The notes: a model not told the origin generated them from the letters alone. Counted from the stretch's first letter, positions 1-9,138 are shown. The stretch: 64,000 bases of DNA from Polynucleobacter wuianus (GCF_001659725.1 NZ_CP015922.1:620001-684000); one strand, 5' to 3'. A program made the numbers and translations.

Positions 1-675
1 TTAGTTATGATCTTTGGCATCGTATTTGGGTTTGCCATTTTGGCGCTGGCAATTGGGCTCACTCGTTTTTGGCAGGAGATGTCGCCAGGTAGGGCTTCGG
101 GTGGGGCAGTTGCTGAAGCTACTCATGATGCGCTGACTCTGAAGTATCTTGGCGGTGGCCATGGAGATGGTTGCAATAATGAAGATGATGCATTTTCTTT
201 ATGGCGCAAGCGTTTTCATCATTTCACTTTCTATGGCTTCATGCTGTGTTTTGCAGCAACAAGCGTCGCAACGATTTATCACTACTTCTTAGGCCTGCAT
301 GCACCGTATGCACTCAATAGCTTGCCTGTTATTTTGGGCACGCTTGGTGGAGTGGGGCTAGTAATCGGGCCAGTTGGTTTGCTCTATTTAAATATCCAAA
401 GAGATCCAGCTCATGGGGATCGTTCCCAGAAGCCTATGGATAGAGCATTCATTGTGCTGCTCCTGTTGATTAGCATTTCTGGTCTTGGACTATTGGCATA
501 TCGAGATACTGTTTCAATGTCGATCTGGCTAGTTGTCCATCTTGGTTTTGTAATGGGCTTATTTTTGACCATGCCATACGGTAAATTTGCGCATGGCTTT
601 TATAGGCTTGCCGCTTTATTGAAGAACTCAATTGAAAAGCGCCAGAAAAACCATTTGCAATTTGGAGCGGATTAA
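1..675 (+). CDS. tcuB: TcuB/CitB-like membrane oxidase subunit, 3' part
   Basis: This is the C-terminal, membrane part of a TcuB-like protein. In the known family TcuB carries an N-terminal Fe-S region and a C-terminal heme-type membrane domain, and re-oxidises the flavoprotein TcuA that oxidises tricarballylate to cis-aconitate. The frame is open to the left window edge, so the Met at base 7 is probably internal and the Fe-S half lies outside. Visible are an early transmembrane helix, the family-typical stretch GGGHGDGC followed by a His-rich segment (RFHHFTFYGF, IYHY) that could ligate heme, and about five helices in all. A FAH enzyme, a Bug receptor and an aminotransferase follow on the same strand. 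The real substrate in this organism is unknown. Confidence 0.8.
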   Translation, partial: LVMIFGIVFGFAILALAIGLTRFWQEMSPGRASGGAVAEATHDALTLKYLGGGHGDGCNNEDDAFSLWRKRFHHFTFYGFMLCFAATSVATIYHYFLGLHAPYALNSLPVILGTLGGVGLVIGPVGLLYLNIQRDPAHGDRSQKPMDRAFIVLLLLISISGLGLLAYRDTVSMSIWLVVHLGFVMGLFLTMPYGKFAHGFYRLAALLKNSIEKRQKNHLQFGAD

Positions 676-733
676 TATTTCACTAGCCATAAAGTATTAG
701 CAGTAAAAATAAAATAAAACAGAAGAAAAGAAA

Positions 734-1663
734 ATGAGACTAATTACCTTTACCCGTGCTGGTTCAAATCACCCTGAAATCGGTGCTCGTTTACCCAATC
801 CATCTGGTGATCAAATCCTGCCCTTTGTAGATGTTGCGAAGCAGTTGGGGATTGCTGATTTCCCAGGCGATATGAAATCTTTTCTGCGCGCCGGAAGTGG
901 GGCGATGGAACAGGCCAAGTCATGGGTGGCTAGTTCAGGTGATTACACATCTTTATTGATCAGCCCCAAAGCGATTAGCTATTTGCCGCCAATTACTGAT
1001 GCCGAGAAATTTCTCTGTGTTGGAAAAAACTATCGTACACACTTAGAAGAGCTTAAGCGTACAAACTTGATTAAAGAGATTCCTCAAGAACCCACCTCAT
1101 TTATCAAGTTGAACTCTTGCTTGTCTGGTCATGAAGCAAAAGTAGTGCGCCCCAAAGGAATTACGCGTTTGGATTACGAGCCTGAATTGGTTTTTGTGAT
1201 TGGCAAAAGAGCCTTGGGGGCAAAAAAGGCTGAGGCCATGGATTATGTTGCTGGCGTCACTATTCTGAATGATTTGACTTGCCGTGATTTGCAACTGCGC
1301 GAAGTGGCATCAGGTTCTCGTTTTTGGACCGGCAAAAATATTCCAGGCTTTGGCCCTTTAGGCCCTGAGATTGTCACCATTGATGAGATTCCAGATGTCT
1401 ATAACTTGTGGATGACCTGTTCTGTTAACGGACAAGAGCGCATGCGTGTCAACACAGTTGATCAGATTTGGAAGATCTCCGATATCTTGGAGCATTTCTC
1501 TCGCTTTATCCCAATCGAAGCAGGGGATATGTTTTCTACGGGCGCGCCTGGAGGCGTTGCTGTCGGCAAAGAAAATGCTGAAGACTTATATCTAAAGCCA
1601 GGCGATGTTGTTGAGTGCGCAATCGATGGAATTTCTACTTTGCGTACCACCATCGTTGAGTAA
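734..1663 (+). CDS. Fumarylacetoacetate hydrolase (FAH) family protein
   Basis: This is a cytoplasmic member of the FAH superfamily, Mg-dependent enzymes that hydrolyse or hydrate beta-diketo or 2-oxo acids. The N-terminal domain (about residues 1-85) is followed by the catalytic fold with CVGKNY near residue 95. The metal-ligand motif DYEPEL supplies E149 and E151, with D180 in the LNDLTCRDLQ segment. Length 309 is normal. It lies 58 bases after the TcuB-like gene and 3 bases before a Bug receptor, so it is probably co-transcribed with both. The exact substrate cannot be read from the sequence; homologues are often called 2-oxo-hepta-3-ene-dioate hydratase or acylpyruvase-like. Confidence 0.88.
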   Translation: MRLITFTRAGSNHPEIGARLPNPSGDQILPFVDVAKQLGIADFPGDMKSFLRAGSGAMEQAKSWVASSGDYTSLLISPKAISYLPPITDAEKFLCVGKNYRTHLEELKRTNLIKEIPQEPTSFIKLNSCLSGHEAKVVRPKGITRLDYEPELVFVIGKRALGAKKAEAMDYVAGVTILNDLTCRDLQLREVASGSRFWTGKNIPGFGPLGPEIVTIDEIPDVYNLWMTCSVNGQERMRVNTVDQIWKISDILEHFSRFIPIEAGDMFSTGAPGGVAVGKENAEDLYLKPGDVVECAIDGISTLRTTIVE

Positions 1664-1666
1664 AAA

Positions 1667-2617
1667 ATGATGAAGCGGATTTGGCGATGGGTATTAATCT
1701 TGCTGTATTGCGCGATTCTTGTGCCCTGCATAGCTAACGCAGCTGATATTTATCCATCTAAGCCGATTAAAGTGATTGTGCCGTTTCCACCAGGCGGTGG
1801 GGCAGACACCTTAATTCGTTTGATTGCACCAACGGTTGGCGAGTTGTGGAAGCAGTCAATTGTTATTGAAAATCGACCAGGTGCAAGTGGCTTAATTGGC
1901 GCTGACTTAGTTGCGCAGTCCCCGGCTGATGGATATACCTTGTTGATGGGTTCTACAGCAGCTGTCACGGAAAAAAATGTGACACAGTTTTCACCAGTGG
2001 CTTTAGTCTCAGCCTCGCCATATGTAGTCACTGTGAATTCAGCGTTGAATATCAGCTCCGTCAAATCCTTGATTGCTTATGCAAATGCAAATCCTGGAAA
2101 GTTACGCTACGGCTCCTCTGGCCCGGGTTCAGCATCGCATCTTGCTGGAGAATTATTTGCATCGATGGCGGGGGTGACATTGCTGCATGTTCCATATAAA
2201 GGAACGGGGCAGGCCTTAACGGATTTGTTGGCAGGACACATTGATTTAATGTTTGCGCCAGCGCAAACCGTGATGCCTCAAATTGAATCTGGAAAATTAT
2301 TGGCTCTAGCGCAAACAGGGGCTAAGCGTTCAGAAGCATTGCCTAATATTTCAACTGTTTCTGAGGCTGGGTTGCCGGGTTATAACGCAGTAGGTTGGTT
2401 TGGATTATTTGCACCCGCCAATACCCCAAAACCAGTAGTGCAAAAGATTAATCAGACCGTCATGTTTGTATTGGGCCAAGAAAGAATTCGCAAGGCAATG
2501 TTGGAGCGGGGGAGTGACCCTGCTAGCGGTAGTGCTGAGGAATTTGCTGCTTTTTTGCGTCTAGATCAGTCAAAATGGGCCAAATTGGTCAAGGACAAAA
2601 AGGTTGCGGTGCAATAA
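1667..2617 (+). CDS. Bug/TctC family periplasmic solute receptor
   Basis: This is a periplasmic binding protein of the Bug (TctC) family, which captures small carboxylates for tripartite tricarboxylate transporters. A signal peptide ends near AIANA, and the mature protein starts DIYPSKPIKVI. The family motif VPFPPGGGADT and the loop SPADGYTLLMG are present. The segment after that loop is shorter than usual: the part usually reading like LPYDPxKDFTPV is reduced to TQFSPV, which explains the 316-residue length. It starts directly after the FAH stop, with two adjacent ATG codons (1667 and 1670) as possible starts. It probably serves the same pathway as the FAH and aminotransferase genes. No TctA/TctB genes are adjacent. 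Confidence 0.9.
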   Translation: MMKRIWRWVLILLYCAILVPCIANAADIYPSKPIKVIVPFPPGGGADTLIRLIAPTVGELWKQSIVIENRPGASGLIGADLVAQSPADGYTLLMGSTAAVTEKNVTQFSPVALVSASPYVVTVNSALNISSVKSLIAYANANPGKLRYGSSGPGSASHLAGELFASMAGVTLLHVPYKGTGQALTDLLAGHIDLMFAPAQTVMPQIESGKLLALAQTGAKRSEALPNISTVSEAGLPGYNAVGWFGLFAPANTPKPVVQKINQTVMFVLGQERIRKAMLERGSDPASGSAEEFAAFLRLDQSKWAKLVKDKKVAVQ

Positions 2618-2671
2618 ATGCTTAAATCGGTATCATTTAGGGCTAATCACTGAAATTCCCAGGAAATCACT

Positions 2672-3820
2672 ATGCCAGGCTTACTTCCCAATGTTGATCC
2701 AGATGGATTGTTAGAGTTCTCGGTTGTTTACACCGACCGATCTTTAAATCACATGTCTGAAGAGTTCAAACGTGTGATGGTGGATATCTCTAGCGTTCTC
2801 AAAGATGCGTATAACGCGAGCTCCGCCGTCATCGTTCCTGGTAGTGGCACTTTCGGTATGGAAGCGGTTGCCCGTCAGTTTGCTAGCAAGCAAAAGTGCT
2901 TGGTACTGCGTAATGGCTGGTTCAGTTACCGTTGGACCCAAATTTTTGATTTAGACCATATCTCTGAGGATGTCACCGTCATCAAAGGTCGTCAGCTAGA
3001 AAATTCTGCGCAAGGTGTTTTTGCCCCTGCGCCGATTGAAGAAGTCGTGGCTTTTATTAAGAAAGAAAAGCCAGCAGTTGTATTTGCTCCTCACGTAGAA
3101 ACATCGGCTGGCATCATCTTGCCTGATGATTACCTCAAAGCAGTTGGTGAAGCAGTTCGCTCTGTCAATGGTTTATTTGTTCTTGATTGCATTGCTTCAG
3201 GCGCAATGTGGGTTGATATGAAAGCATGCAACGTAGATGTGCTAATCACTGCCCCGCAAAAAGGCTGGAGCAGTTCTCCATGCTGCGCTTTGATCGCCTT
3301 GGGTGACAGGGCTCGTGAGCGCATTGATGCAACTCAAAGCAGTAGCTTCTCGATGGACTTGAAGAAGTGGTTGCAAATCATGGAAGCCTACGAAAAAGGT
3401 GGGCATGTGTATCACACCACTATGCCTACTGATGCGCTCAAGATTTTGCGCAACGTCATGAAAGAAACTCAGTCTCTTGGTTTTGCTGCTCTCAAAGCTA
3501 AACAGGTTGAGCTTGGCACTAAAGTGCGTGAGCTACTTGTTTCTAAAGGCTATCACTCAGTTTCTGCAAAGGGCTTCCAGGCTCCTGGCGTGGTTGTGAG
3601 CTACACCAAAGATCCAGATATCCAGTCTGGCAAAAAGTTTATTGCTCTTGGATTGCAAACTGCTGCTGGAGTACCTTTGCAGTGCGATGAGAGACCAGAC
3701 TTCCGTACATTCCGCATTGGTTTGTTTGGTTTAGAGAAATTGGGCCATGTAGATCGCACCGTTGGTCATCTGGCTGCTGCACTAGAGAAAATTACTGAGG
3801 CAGAAGCACAGCCTGCGTAA
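2672..3820 (+). CDS. Class V aminotransferase (alanine-glyoxylate aminotransferase family)
   Basis: This is a PLP-dependent fold-type I aminotransferase of class V, in the alanine/serine-glyoxylate and pyruvate aminotransferase group. The phosphate-loop region is SGTFGMEAV (residues 58-66), the PLP-pairing Asp is D172 in LDCIAS, and the Schiff-base lysine is K197 in APQKGWSS. The length of 382 is typical. A Shine-Dalgarno-like AGGAA precedes the ATG. It follows the Bug gene by 54 bases and is closed by a strong terminator, so it is the last gene of the tcuB-FAH-bug cluster. Its substrate pair is not determinable; a role in removing or making an amino acid linked to the FAH product is inference. 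Confidence 0.88.
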   Translation: MPGLLPNVDPDGLLEFSVVYTDRSLNHMSEEFKRVMVDISSVLKDAYNASSAVIVPGSGTFGMEAVARQFASKQKCLVLRNGWFSYRWTQIFDLDHISEDVTVIKGRQLENSAQGVFAPAPIEEVVAFIKKEKPAVVFAPHVETSAGIILPDDYLKAVGEAVRSVNGLFVLDCIASGAMWVDMKACNVDVLITAPQKGWSSSPCCALIALGDRARERIDATQSSSFSMDLKKWLQIMEAYEKGGHVYHTTMPTDALKILRNVMKETQSLGFAALKAKQVELGTKVRELLVSKGYHSVSAKGFQAPGVVVSYTKDPDIQSGKKFIALGLQTAAGVPLQCDERPDFRTFRIGLFGLEKLGHVDRTVGHLAAALEKITEAEAQPA

Positions 3821-3839
3821 TGCGGTATTAGAAAAACTA

Positions 3840-3866
3840 AAGGCCATCGAATGATGGCCTTTTTTA
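3840..3866 (+). terminator. Rho-independent terminator
   Basis: A perfect 9-bp stem (AAGGCCATC with GATGGCCTT) around a GAAT loop is followed by a T run. It closes the tcuB-to-aminotransferase transcription unit. Confidence 0.9.
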
Positions 3867-3899
3867 TTGCCCGGAGAATGTCATTGCCTAGTGAATGCC

Positions 3900-4529
3900 T
3901 TATCGGGCCAGTGGATTTGGAGTCGCTTCACTTATCTTATGTAGCCTGTTGTTATCTACGTGATGAAATAGCTCCGCCTGATCTTTAATCTTCATCACGG
4001 TATCTTGTTCATAAGACCAGGTGCCATCATCATGAATATTTACCTGAATGCGAAACTCTACCGTTCTAAAAGCGTAATCTAAAAATGGATTCGATGAGAT
4101 GCCTGAACATCGATCGTCTTCTTTGGCAATCAATTCAAACTGCCGTGCGTTTGGGATTGCTTTACCCGAAGCCATCGTAATCATTCCGCGTGGAATAGAG
4201 AGGGTATGAATAATGCTACCAGTGGCGGGCTCCCATAGCCAATAGCCAACTTGGTCATGATAGGTTTTGACTTGGTCAGGCTTGGTGATATGAGTGTGGT
4301 ACCTCAAGCCATAAAAGAGTTGAGGCCCATTAGTCTGCGGGTCAATTGGCTGAAGTTCCATGCGCTCTACATAGGCTTGTTTACGGGGGCCATCTGCTTT
4401 TGGTTTGACGTCTAAACCACGGACGCCTTCCCAAATCCCCGCCATACCTGTGAGGGGGCCAAGATTGTTGAGGGTATCCACCGAGTAGCCCTGGGGCTCG
4501 GTGAAGATATCACTTGGAAAATCACTCAT
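3900..4529 (-). CDS. Nitrobindin/THAP4-like heme-binding beta-barrel protein
   Basis: This soluble protein resembles the nitrobindin-like (FABP-like) beta-barrel family, whose members bind heme b in a 10-strand barrel and react with NO or peroxynitrite. The family's N-terminal signature GxWxGxx appears as GIWEGVRG near residue 32, and the barrel continues with FYGLRYHTHI and YWLWEPATG. A His near the C terminus (LFHHVDNN or RLHKI) could be the proximal ligand. At 209 residues it is longer than minimal nitrobindins (about 160), with extra N-terminal sequence. No signal peptide is seen. It is a single gene between two terminated or divergent units. Confidence 0.7.
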   Translation of the reverse strand: MSDFPSDIFTEPQGYSVDTLNNLGPLTGMAGIWEGVRGLDVKPKADGPRKQAYVERMELQPIDPQTNGPQLFYGLRYHTHITKPDQVKTYHDQVGYWLWEPATGSIIHTLSIPRGMITMASGKAIPNARQFELIAKEDDRCSGISSNPFLDYAFRTVEFRIQVNIHDDGTWSYEQDTVMKIKDQAELFHHVDNNRLHKISEATPNPLAR

Positions 4530-4610
4530 GGCTTACCTTATAAAAATGAAGCATTTATGTCAGATTTTTGAGTATTATTAAATTATCCACAAACCTTCAT
4601 GGAGAATTGC

Positions 4611-4886
4611 ATGATTTCTCGTATCGCTCGCCTCAGCCTAGTAATGCTTATTTCAGTAACGATTGGTCTATCACCAATCTCTGTAATGGCTGCTGATCCT
4701 GCTCCTGCCCCAGCTGCCGCCCCGGCACCAGCTCCAGTAGCTGCGCCAGCACCTGCTGCAGTACCTACCGATAAGGCAGCTGCTAAGAAGGCAAAGAAAC
4801 AAGCAAAGAAGGAAAAGAAAGCTGAGAAAAAAGCCAAGAAGAAATCAAAGAAAAAAGCTAAAGCTACAGAGCCAGCAGCTCAGTAA
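4611..4886 (+). CDS. Small exported Ala/Pro- and Lys-rich protein
   Basis: I do not recognise a named family. The protein of about 91 residues has a signal peptide ending near SVMAA, then an Ala-Pro-rich linker (about 30 residues) and a highly basic tail built from KKAKK-type repeats. The ATG at 4611 is chosen over 4599 because GGAGAA at 4601-4606 gives a good ribosome-binding site for it. Similar low-complexity exported proteins are common in Burkholderiales and may bind nucleic acid or acidic polymers, but that is a guess. The opposite-strand frame is a codon shadow of the Ala/Pro repeats. Confidence 0.7.
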   Translation: MISRIARLSLVMLISVTIGLSPISVMAADPAPAPAAAPAPAPVAAPAPAAVPTDKAAAKKAKKQAKKEKKAEKKAKKKSKKKAKATEPAAQ

Positions 4887-4911
4887 GCTTTAATCGATTT
4901 CACTTGACCCC

Positions 4912-5889
4912 TCAGTTGAGGGGCTCAACTTCATCAAAGTCATCTGATTTTTTAAAGTCTGGTGACTTTTTTCTTGGGGCATCATTACGTACTAGCAACC
5001 ACATGGCAGCCATGACGAGAGCCATCCCAGAAATTTGCATCCAAGTAATTGGCTCAGACAAAATAAAGTAGCCCAGAAAAATAGTGGATACCGGACCTAA
5101 TATGCCTGCTTGTGCTACCAGTGGAGAGCCAATGCGATTGATGGCAATCATGATTAGCAGCATCGGAATCACTGTGCACAAACTTGCATTGAGAAGGCTG
5201 AGCCAGTAGACCTGAGTGGACTGTTCCAATACTGCGCTAGGGTTGTAAAGGGAGGACTGAATCACGCTCAATACTGCAGAAGCAGAGCTGGCATAGACCA
5301 CGAGACGGACGCTACCAATACGCTTGACCATCTCGCCTGAATCAATCATATAGACGGCGTAACTACATGCGCTGCCAAAGACTAGCAGCATCCCCAACCA
5401 AGCATGGATACCAGTCGAGCTCGCATCTTGGATGAATACGACAAATACACCGAGGTATCCGACCACCAGTGCATACCACTGCATCCGCGAAATATTTTTA
5501 TTTAAAGCAAAGTAGGAGATGAGTAGAACAATTGTTGGGGTGAGATAGAGAACGATGCGCTCCAATCCAACCGAGATGTATTGGAGTCCCAGAAAATCAA
5601 TATAGCTTGATAAAAAATAACCCAAGAAGCCAAGGAAAAAGAGCTTTCCACGATCAAGCCAAGTAATGGGGTTCATCGGCTTTCTGCGAGACTCCCACCA
5701 GTAGACGCCCCAGAACATTGGAAGAGCCATTAACATGCGCAAAGCTAATAACGTTTCTGCATTGGCGCCATATCCAAAAGCCAGCTTGACTAAAACGGCT
5801 TTACCCGAAAAAAGCATAGAGCCTATTCCGGCTATCAAAATGCCATAGAGATAAGGTCGGTGATGATGTGCTGCGCTAACAGATTGCAT
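4912..5889 (-). CDS. DMT-superfamily (EamA) transporter
   Basis: This inner-membrane protein has about ten transmembrane helices arranged as two EamA repeats (roughly residues 15-150 and 165-300), the structure of drug/metabolite transporters that export amino acids or other metabolites. The second repeat ends with FLGYFILSEPITWMQISG, the usual end of an EamA domain. The tail (about 25 residues) is charged and cytoplasmic. It starts 6 bases after the nnrD stop on the same strand, so the two are probably co-transcribed. The substrate is unknown. Confidence 0.85.
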   Translation of the reverse strand: MQSVSAAHHHRPYLYGILIAGIGSMLFSGKAVLVKLAFGYGANAETLLALRMLMALPMFWGVYWWESRRKPMNPITWLDRGKLFFLGFLGYFLSSYIDFLGLQYISVGLERIVLYLTPTIVLLISYFALNKNISRMQWYALVVGYLGVFVVFIQDASSTGIHAWLGMLLVFGSACSYAVYMIDSGEMVKRIGSVRLVVYASSASAVLSVIQSSLYNPSAVLEQSTQVYWLSLLNASLCTVIPMLLIMIAINRIGSPLVAQAGILGPVSTIFLGYFILSEPITWMQISGMALVMAAMWLLVRNDAPRKKSPDFKKSDDFDEVEPLN

Positions 5890-5895
5890 ACCGTT

Positions 5896-6789
5896 TTATA
5901 ACAGCTTATTAAGTAGGCGTCTCATTTCAAGGATGGTCTCTGAGGGGGTGAGCCCAATAGGACCAACCCCTTTTTGAACCAGGCTATCTGCGGCCATGGC
6001 ATGGAGTTGAACGGCGATGCAGCCAGCATCCCAGAGATCAAGGTGATGACGTACGCCTTGGGCTGCAATAGCTGTAATGCTACCGGTTAGTACATCCCCC
6101 ATGCCGCCTGTACCCATTCCGGGATTGCCTGCTTCACATTGAACAGCAGAGTGTAGCGGCCCTGCAATTAAAGTGTGCTGGCCTTTGAGAACAATAATCG
6201 ACTGTGTGAGGGCGACTAAGTTTTGGAGTGACTGTGAACGGTCTGCTTGAATCTGCGCAGTCGTAGATTTTAATAATCTAGCGGCTTCCCCTGGGTGGGG
6301 TGTCAGAATACTTTGACCGGGAAACTGTTGATTGCGCTTTTGTAGTGCATTTAGCAAATCGCCTGAGTCTGCAATCAGATTTAAAGCATCAGCATCAATG
6401 ATGAGTGGCGCTCTAGGATAGTTTAAGGATGCGATTAGCCATTCAATTGCTAATGCAGAATGACCTAATCCTGGGCCGATCGCAATGACATCAGGCTGAC
6501 TTTGATTTAATGCTTTTACTGCATCTTCTTTTGCTAGACGAATCATGAGCTCTGCTTGCTCACTATCTGCATGAGCTGATGCGGGGTCAAGCATGTCTAT
6601 GATGGTCCATCCAGCACCAAGGTAAAGACAAGCTTTGCCAGCAAGTAGTAGAGCACCCGCCATCCCAGGGGCGCCGCCAATTAAGATAGCTTTACCAGCA
6701 TCACCCTTGTGCTCAGACGGCGCGCGCTTGAGCCGCTCGACTATGTCAGGGGAGTGAAGTACATCTAGCTTGGTAGGTAATGCAGGCAT
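5896..6789 (-). CDS. nnrD: ADP-dependent NAD(P)H-hydrate dehydratase
   Basis: This cytoplasmic repair enzyme of the ribokinase-like YjeF C-terminal family dehydrates damaged (S)-NAD(P)H hydrates using ADP. Diagnostic motifs are present: IGGAPGMAGA near the N terminus, VIAIGPGLG, LTPHPGEAARL, and the nucleotide-binding GNPGMGTGGMGDVLTG. It is the stand-alone dehydratase (297 residues); the epimerase domain found fused in E. coli is absent and no epimerase gene is nearby. It precedes the DMT transporter on the same strand and is divergent from the beta-CASP hydrolase gene. Confidence 0.92.
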   Translation of the reverse strand: MPALPTKLDVLHSPDIVERLKRAPSEHKGDAGKAILIGGAPGMAGALLLAGKACLYLGAGWTIIDMLDPASAHADSEQAELMIRLAKEDAVKALNQSQPDVIAIGPGLGHSALAIEWLIASLNYPRAPLIIDADALNLIADSGDLLNALQKRNQQFPGQSILTPHPGEAARLLKSTTAQIQADRSQSLQNLVALTQSIIVLKGQHTLIAGPLHSAVQCEAGNPGMGTGGMGDVLTGSITAIAAQGVRHHLDLWDAGCIAVQLHAMAADSLVQKGVGPIGLTPSETILEMRRLLNKLL

Positions 6790-6853
6790 ATCAATAGTAT
6801 CGCTCTGAATCGATGGGGCTTGAGATCATTTTAAGAGAGAGTATGCTCAAGTC

Positions 6854-8269
6854 ATGAAGATTCAATTTCTTGGTGCTGCAGGTGAAGTGACCGGATCCCG
6901 ACATTCGGTGGTGGTTCATTCGGCTGGAAGGACTCGGCATTTTATGGTGGACTATGGAATGTTCCAAGGAGGGCGTGAGGCCACAAATAAAAACTTAGAG
7001 CCTTTACCATTCGCCCCAAAAGATTTGGATTTTATTGTTTTGACGCATGCTCATATTGATCATAGCGGTCTCTTGCCACGTTTGTGTGCACAGGGATTTA
7101 AGGGTCCGATCTATTGCACCAAAGCCAGTTATGAGTTACTCAATATTCTGTTGCCAGACAGTGCGCATTTGCAGTTTGCCGATCTTGAGCGGGCAGAACG
7201 AAAAGCCAAGCAAGGCAAGTGGCATGGAGAGATGCCGATTGCCTTGTACTCTCGAGAAGAGGTGGAGATGACGCTGACGCAATTTGAGCCCCTTGAATAC
7301 GGTCAAGTGCTTGAACTTGCACCTGGCATTACTTTGGAGTTTCGCAATGCTGGACATATATTGGGCTCGGCAATTGCGGTAATGGATATTCAAGAGGATG
7401 GCGCACAGAAAAAACGCTGTGTCTTTTCAGGAGATATCGGCATGAAAGGTAAGGTGCTTATGCCTGACCCTGATTTAATTTCGCAAGCTGATGTAGTGGT
7501 GGTGGAGTCTACTTATGGCGATCGTTTGCATCGCAGCTTAAGCGAGACCGAGGATGAGTTAGTAGAAGTAATCACTTCAACAATGAAGGCCCAAGGTAAT
7601 GTCATCATTCCTGCATTTGCCGTAGGGCGTACTCAAGAGATTATTTTCTTGCTCATTGACTTGGTGAGAAAGGGCCGTCTTCCGCATTTGGCTATTTGGG
7701 TTGACTCTCCGATGGCAACTGCAGCTACCCATTTAACAGAGCGTTACTTCGCCCAACTAGATGTACAAACCCAATCCACCTTTGATTGGTACAAAAATAA
7801 TCCTAGCGCTGTAGATCTCCGCTTTATTGCAGATGTTGAAGAATCTAAAGCACTCAATAAGATTAAGGGTGGTGCGATCATTATTTCAGCGAGTGGTATG
7901 TGTGATGCCGGCAGAATCATTCATCACCTCGCCAACAATTTACCGCGATCCCAAAACGCTATCGTCATAACAGGCTTTCAGGCTTATGGAAGTTTAGGTA
8001 GGCGCTTGGTGGATAAGGTGCAAAAGGTAAGGTTGTTTGGTGAGGATGTGCCAGTTAAAGCATCGGTCCATACCATTGGTGGTTTATCGGCCCATGCCGA
8101 TCAAGCAGGTTTATTGGATTGGTTGCGCGGCTTTCAGTCACCCCCAAAAACCGCCTTCGTAGTTCATGGTGAGCCGGAGTCAGCTTCTGTATTTGCCGAA
8201 TGTATTCGGGAAGATCTCGGCTGGAACAATGTGATCATTCCTGAGCGCATGCATACTTATGACTGCTAG
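6854..8269 (+). CDS. Metallo-beta-lactamase/beta-CASP RNA-processing exonuclease family protein
   Basis: The protein has an MBL fold with the zinc motif THAHIDHSG (near residue 65), a beta-CASP insertion, and the C-terminal RMMBL part with ASGMCDAGRI, ITGFQAYGSLG and TIGGLSAHADQ. This architecture (471 residues) is that of the YsfI/CPSF-like exonucleases and endoribonucleases acting on RNA. No signal peptide is present. It stands alone, convergent with the ABC-type receptor gene that follows. RNA processing is inferred from the family; no substrate is evident. Confidence 0.9.
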   Translation: MKIQFLGAAGEVTGSRHSVVVHSAGRTRHFMVDYGMFQGGREATNKNLEPLPFAPKDLDFIVLTHAHIDHSGLLPRLCAQGFKGPIYCTKASYELLNILLPDSAHLQFADLERAERKAKQGKWHGEMPIALYSREEVEMTLTQFEPLEYGQVLELAPGITLEFRNAGHILGSAIAVMDIQEDGAQKKRCVFSGDIGMKGKVLMPDPDLISQADVVVVESTYGDRLHRSLSETEDELVEVITSTMKAQGNVIIPAFAVGRTQEIIFLLIDLVRKGRLPHLAIWVDSPMATAATHLTERYFAQLDVQTQSTFDWYKNNPSAVDLRFIADVEESKALNKIKGGAIIISASGMCDAGRIIHHLANNLPRSQNAIVITGFQAYGSLGRRLVDKVQKVRLFGEDVPVKASVHTIGGLSAHADQAGLLDWLRGFQSPPKTAFVVHGEPESASVFAECIREDLGWNNVIIPERMHTYDC

Positions 8270-8274
8270 TTAAA

Positions 8275-9084
8275 TTACTCAGCGACTTTGGCACCCTCAA
8301 TCTTGTGGCGTTGCATCGCTTGGGCTACAAAACCAGATTGCTTTAATTGGGTAATCACCTCACTTAAGTAGGCATTTGTTTTTTCATATTGAGGTCTTGC
8401 TTTCGGAATGCCAATCGCTTGATTGATTACCATAAAGCGCCCTGGCAACATCCGCAAACCATCATACCGTTTGGCATCACTCTCTAACTGTTGCTTCACG
8501 CCAGCGGCTACATTGCCTTTGCCTGACATGAAATCATCTATTACCGCTTGAGAACTTGCCGCTCTCAATAGGGTGGCATGTTTGATTTCTCGTGTAAGGT
8601 AGAGATCATAGGCGCTACCTTTGCCAACGACGATTTCGTTACTAGCCACATCAACCTGCTCATTATTTTGAATGGGGGAGTTCGCTTTAACCATATAAGC
8701 ACCTTCAATCTGGATATACGCTGGGGTATAGCTGATATCAGCACCTCTGACTGGATCGATCGCCACAAAAACCAGATCAATTTCACCTGTCTTAACAGCA
8801 TCAACAGTATTGCCCGCACTTTTAAAGGGAATAAGTTTGATAGGCAGACCAATTCGTTTGCCGATCTCGTTAGCAATATCAATTGTTACACCCTGAGGTT
8901 GATGGGTGATGGAATCTTCATTTGCTAAGACGGGGTTGCCTAAATTAATGCCAACACGAAGAGTGCCTGTTGGAGCAAAAGAGGAAATCATTGCAGGGTC
9001 AATAGTTTTCATGGGGCGAGAAGTCTGGCTATAGCTAGATTGGGAAATACACAGTATTGCGAGGAGAAAGAGGATCTTCTTCAT
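8275..9084 (-). CDS. Amino-acid-type ABC transporter substrate-binding protein
   Basis: This is a periplasmic binding protein of the SBP_bac_3 (HisJ/GlnH-like) group. A signal peptide ends near QSSYSQ. The family regions GTLRVGINLGNP, GVTIDIANEIGKRIG and DLVFVAIDPVRGADISYTPAY are present. Length 269 is typical. No permease or ATPase gene lies beside it, so it is an orphan receptor or is served by a transporter elsewhere. The ligand, presumably an amino acid or related compound, is not identifiable. Confidence 0.85.
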   Translation of the reverse strand: MKKILFLLAILCISQSSYSQTSRPMKTIDPAMISSFAPTGTLRVGINLGNPVLANEDSITHQPQGVTIDIANEIGKRIGLPIKLIPFKSAGNTVDAVKTGEIDLVFVAIDPVRGADISYTPAYIQIEGAYMVKANSPIQNNEQVDVASNEIVVGKGSAYDLYLTREIKHATLLRAASSQAVIDDFMSGKGNVAAGVKQQLESDAKRYDGLRMLPGRFMVINQAIGIPKARPQYEKTNAYLSEVITQLKQSGFVAQAMQRHKIEGAKVAE

Positions 9085-9093
9085 GAAGCGAGG

Positions 9094-9120
9094 ATAAAAA
9101 AACCGCGGCGAACCGCGGTT
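9094..9120 (-). terminator. Rho-independent terminator, bidirectional
   Basis: An 8-bp GC-rich stem (AACCGCGG with CCGCGGTT, loop CGAA) has an A run on one side and T residues on the other. In minus-strand RNA the hairpin is followed by seven U, so it ends the small 9139-9363 gene before the receptor gene. Confidence 0.85.
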
Positions 9121-9138
9121 TTACTTGCTGTCAAATAA

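Noticed and set aside
7..9. ATG at base 7 as the true start of the TcuB-like protein
   Set aside because: The frame is open to the window edge, and the family needs an N-terminal Fe-S part that is missing here.
4583..4837. Antisense Ala/Phe-rich frame opposite the small Ala/Lys protein
   Set aside because: It is the reverse-strand shadow of the Ala-Pro and Lys repeats, and its composition follows from them.
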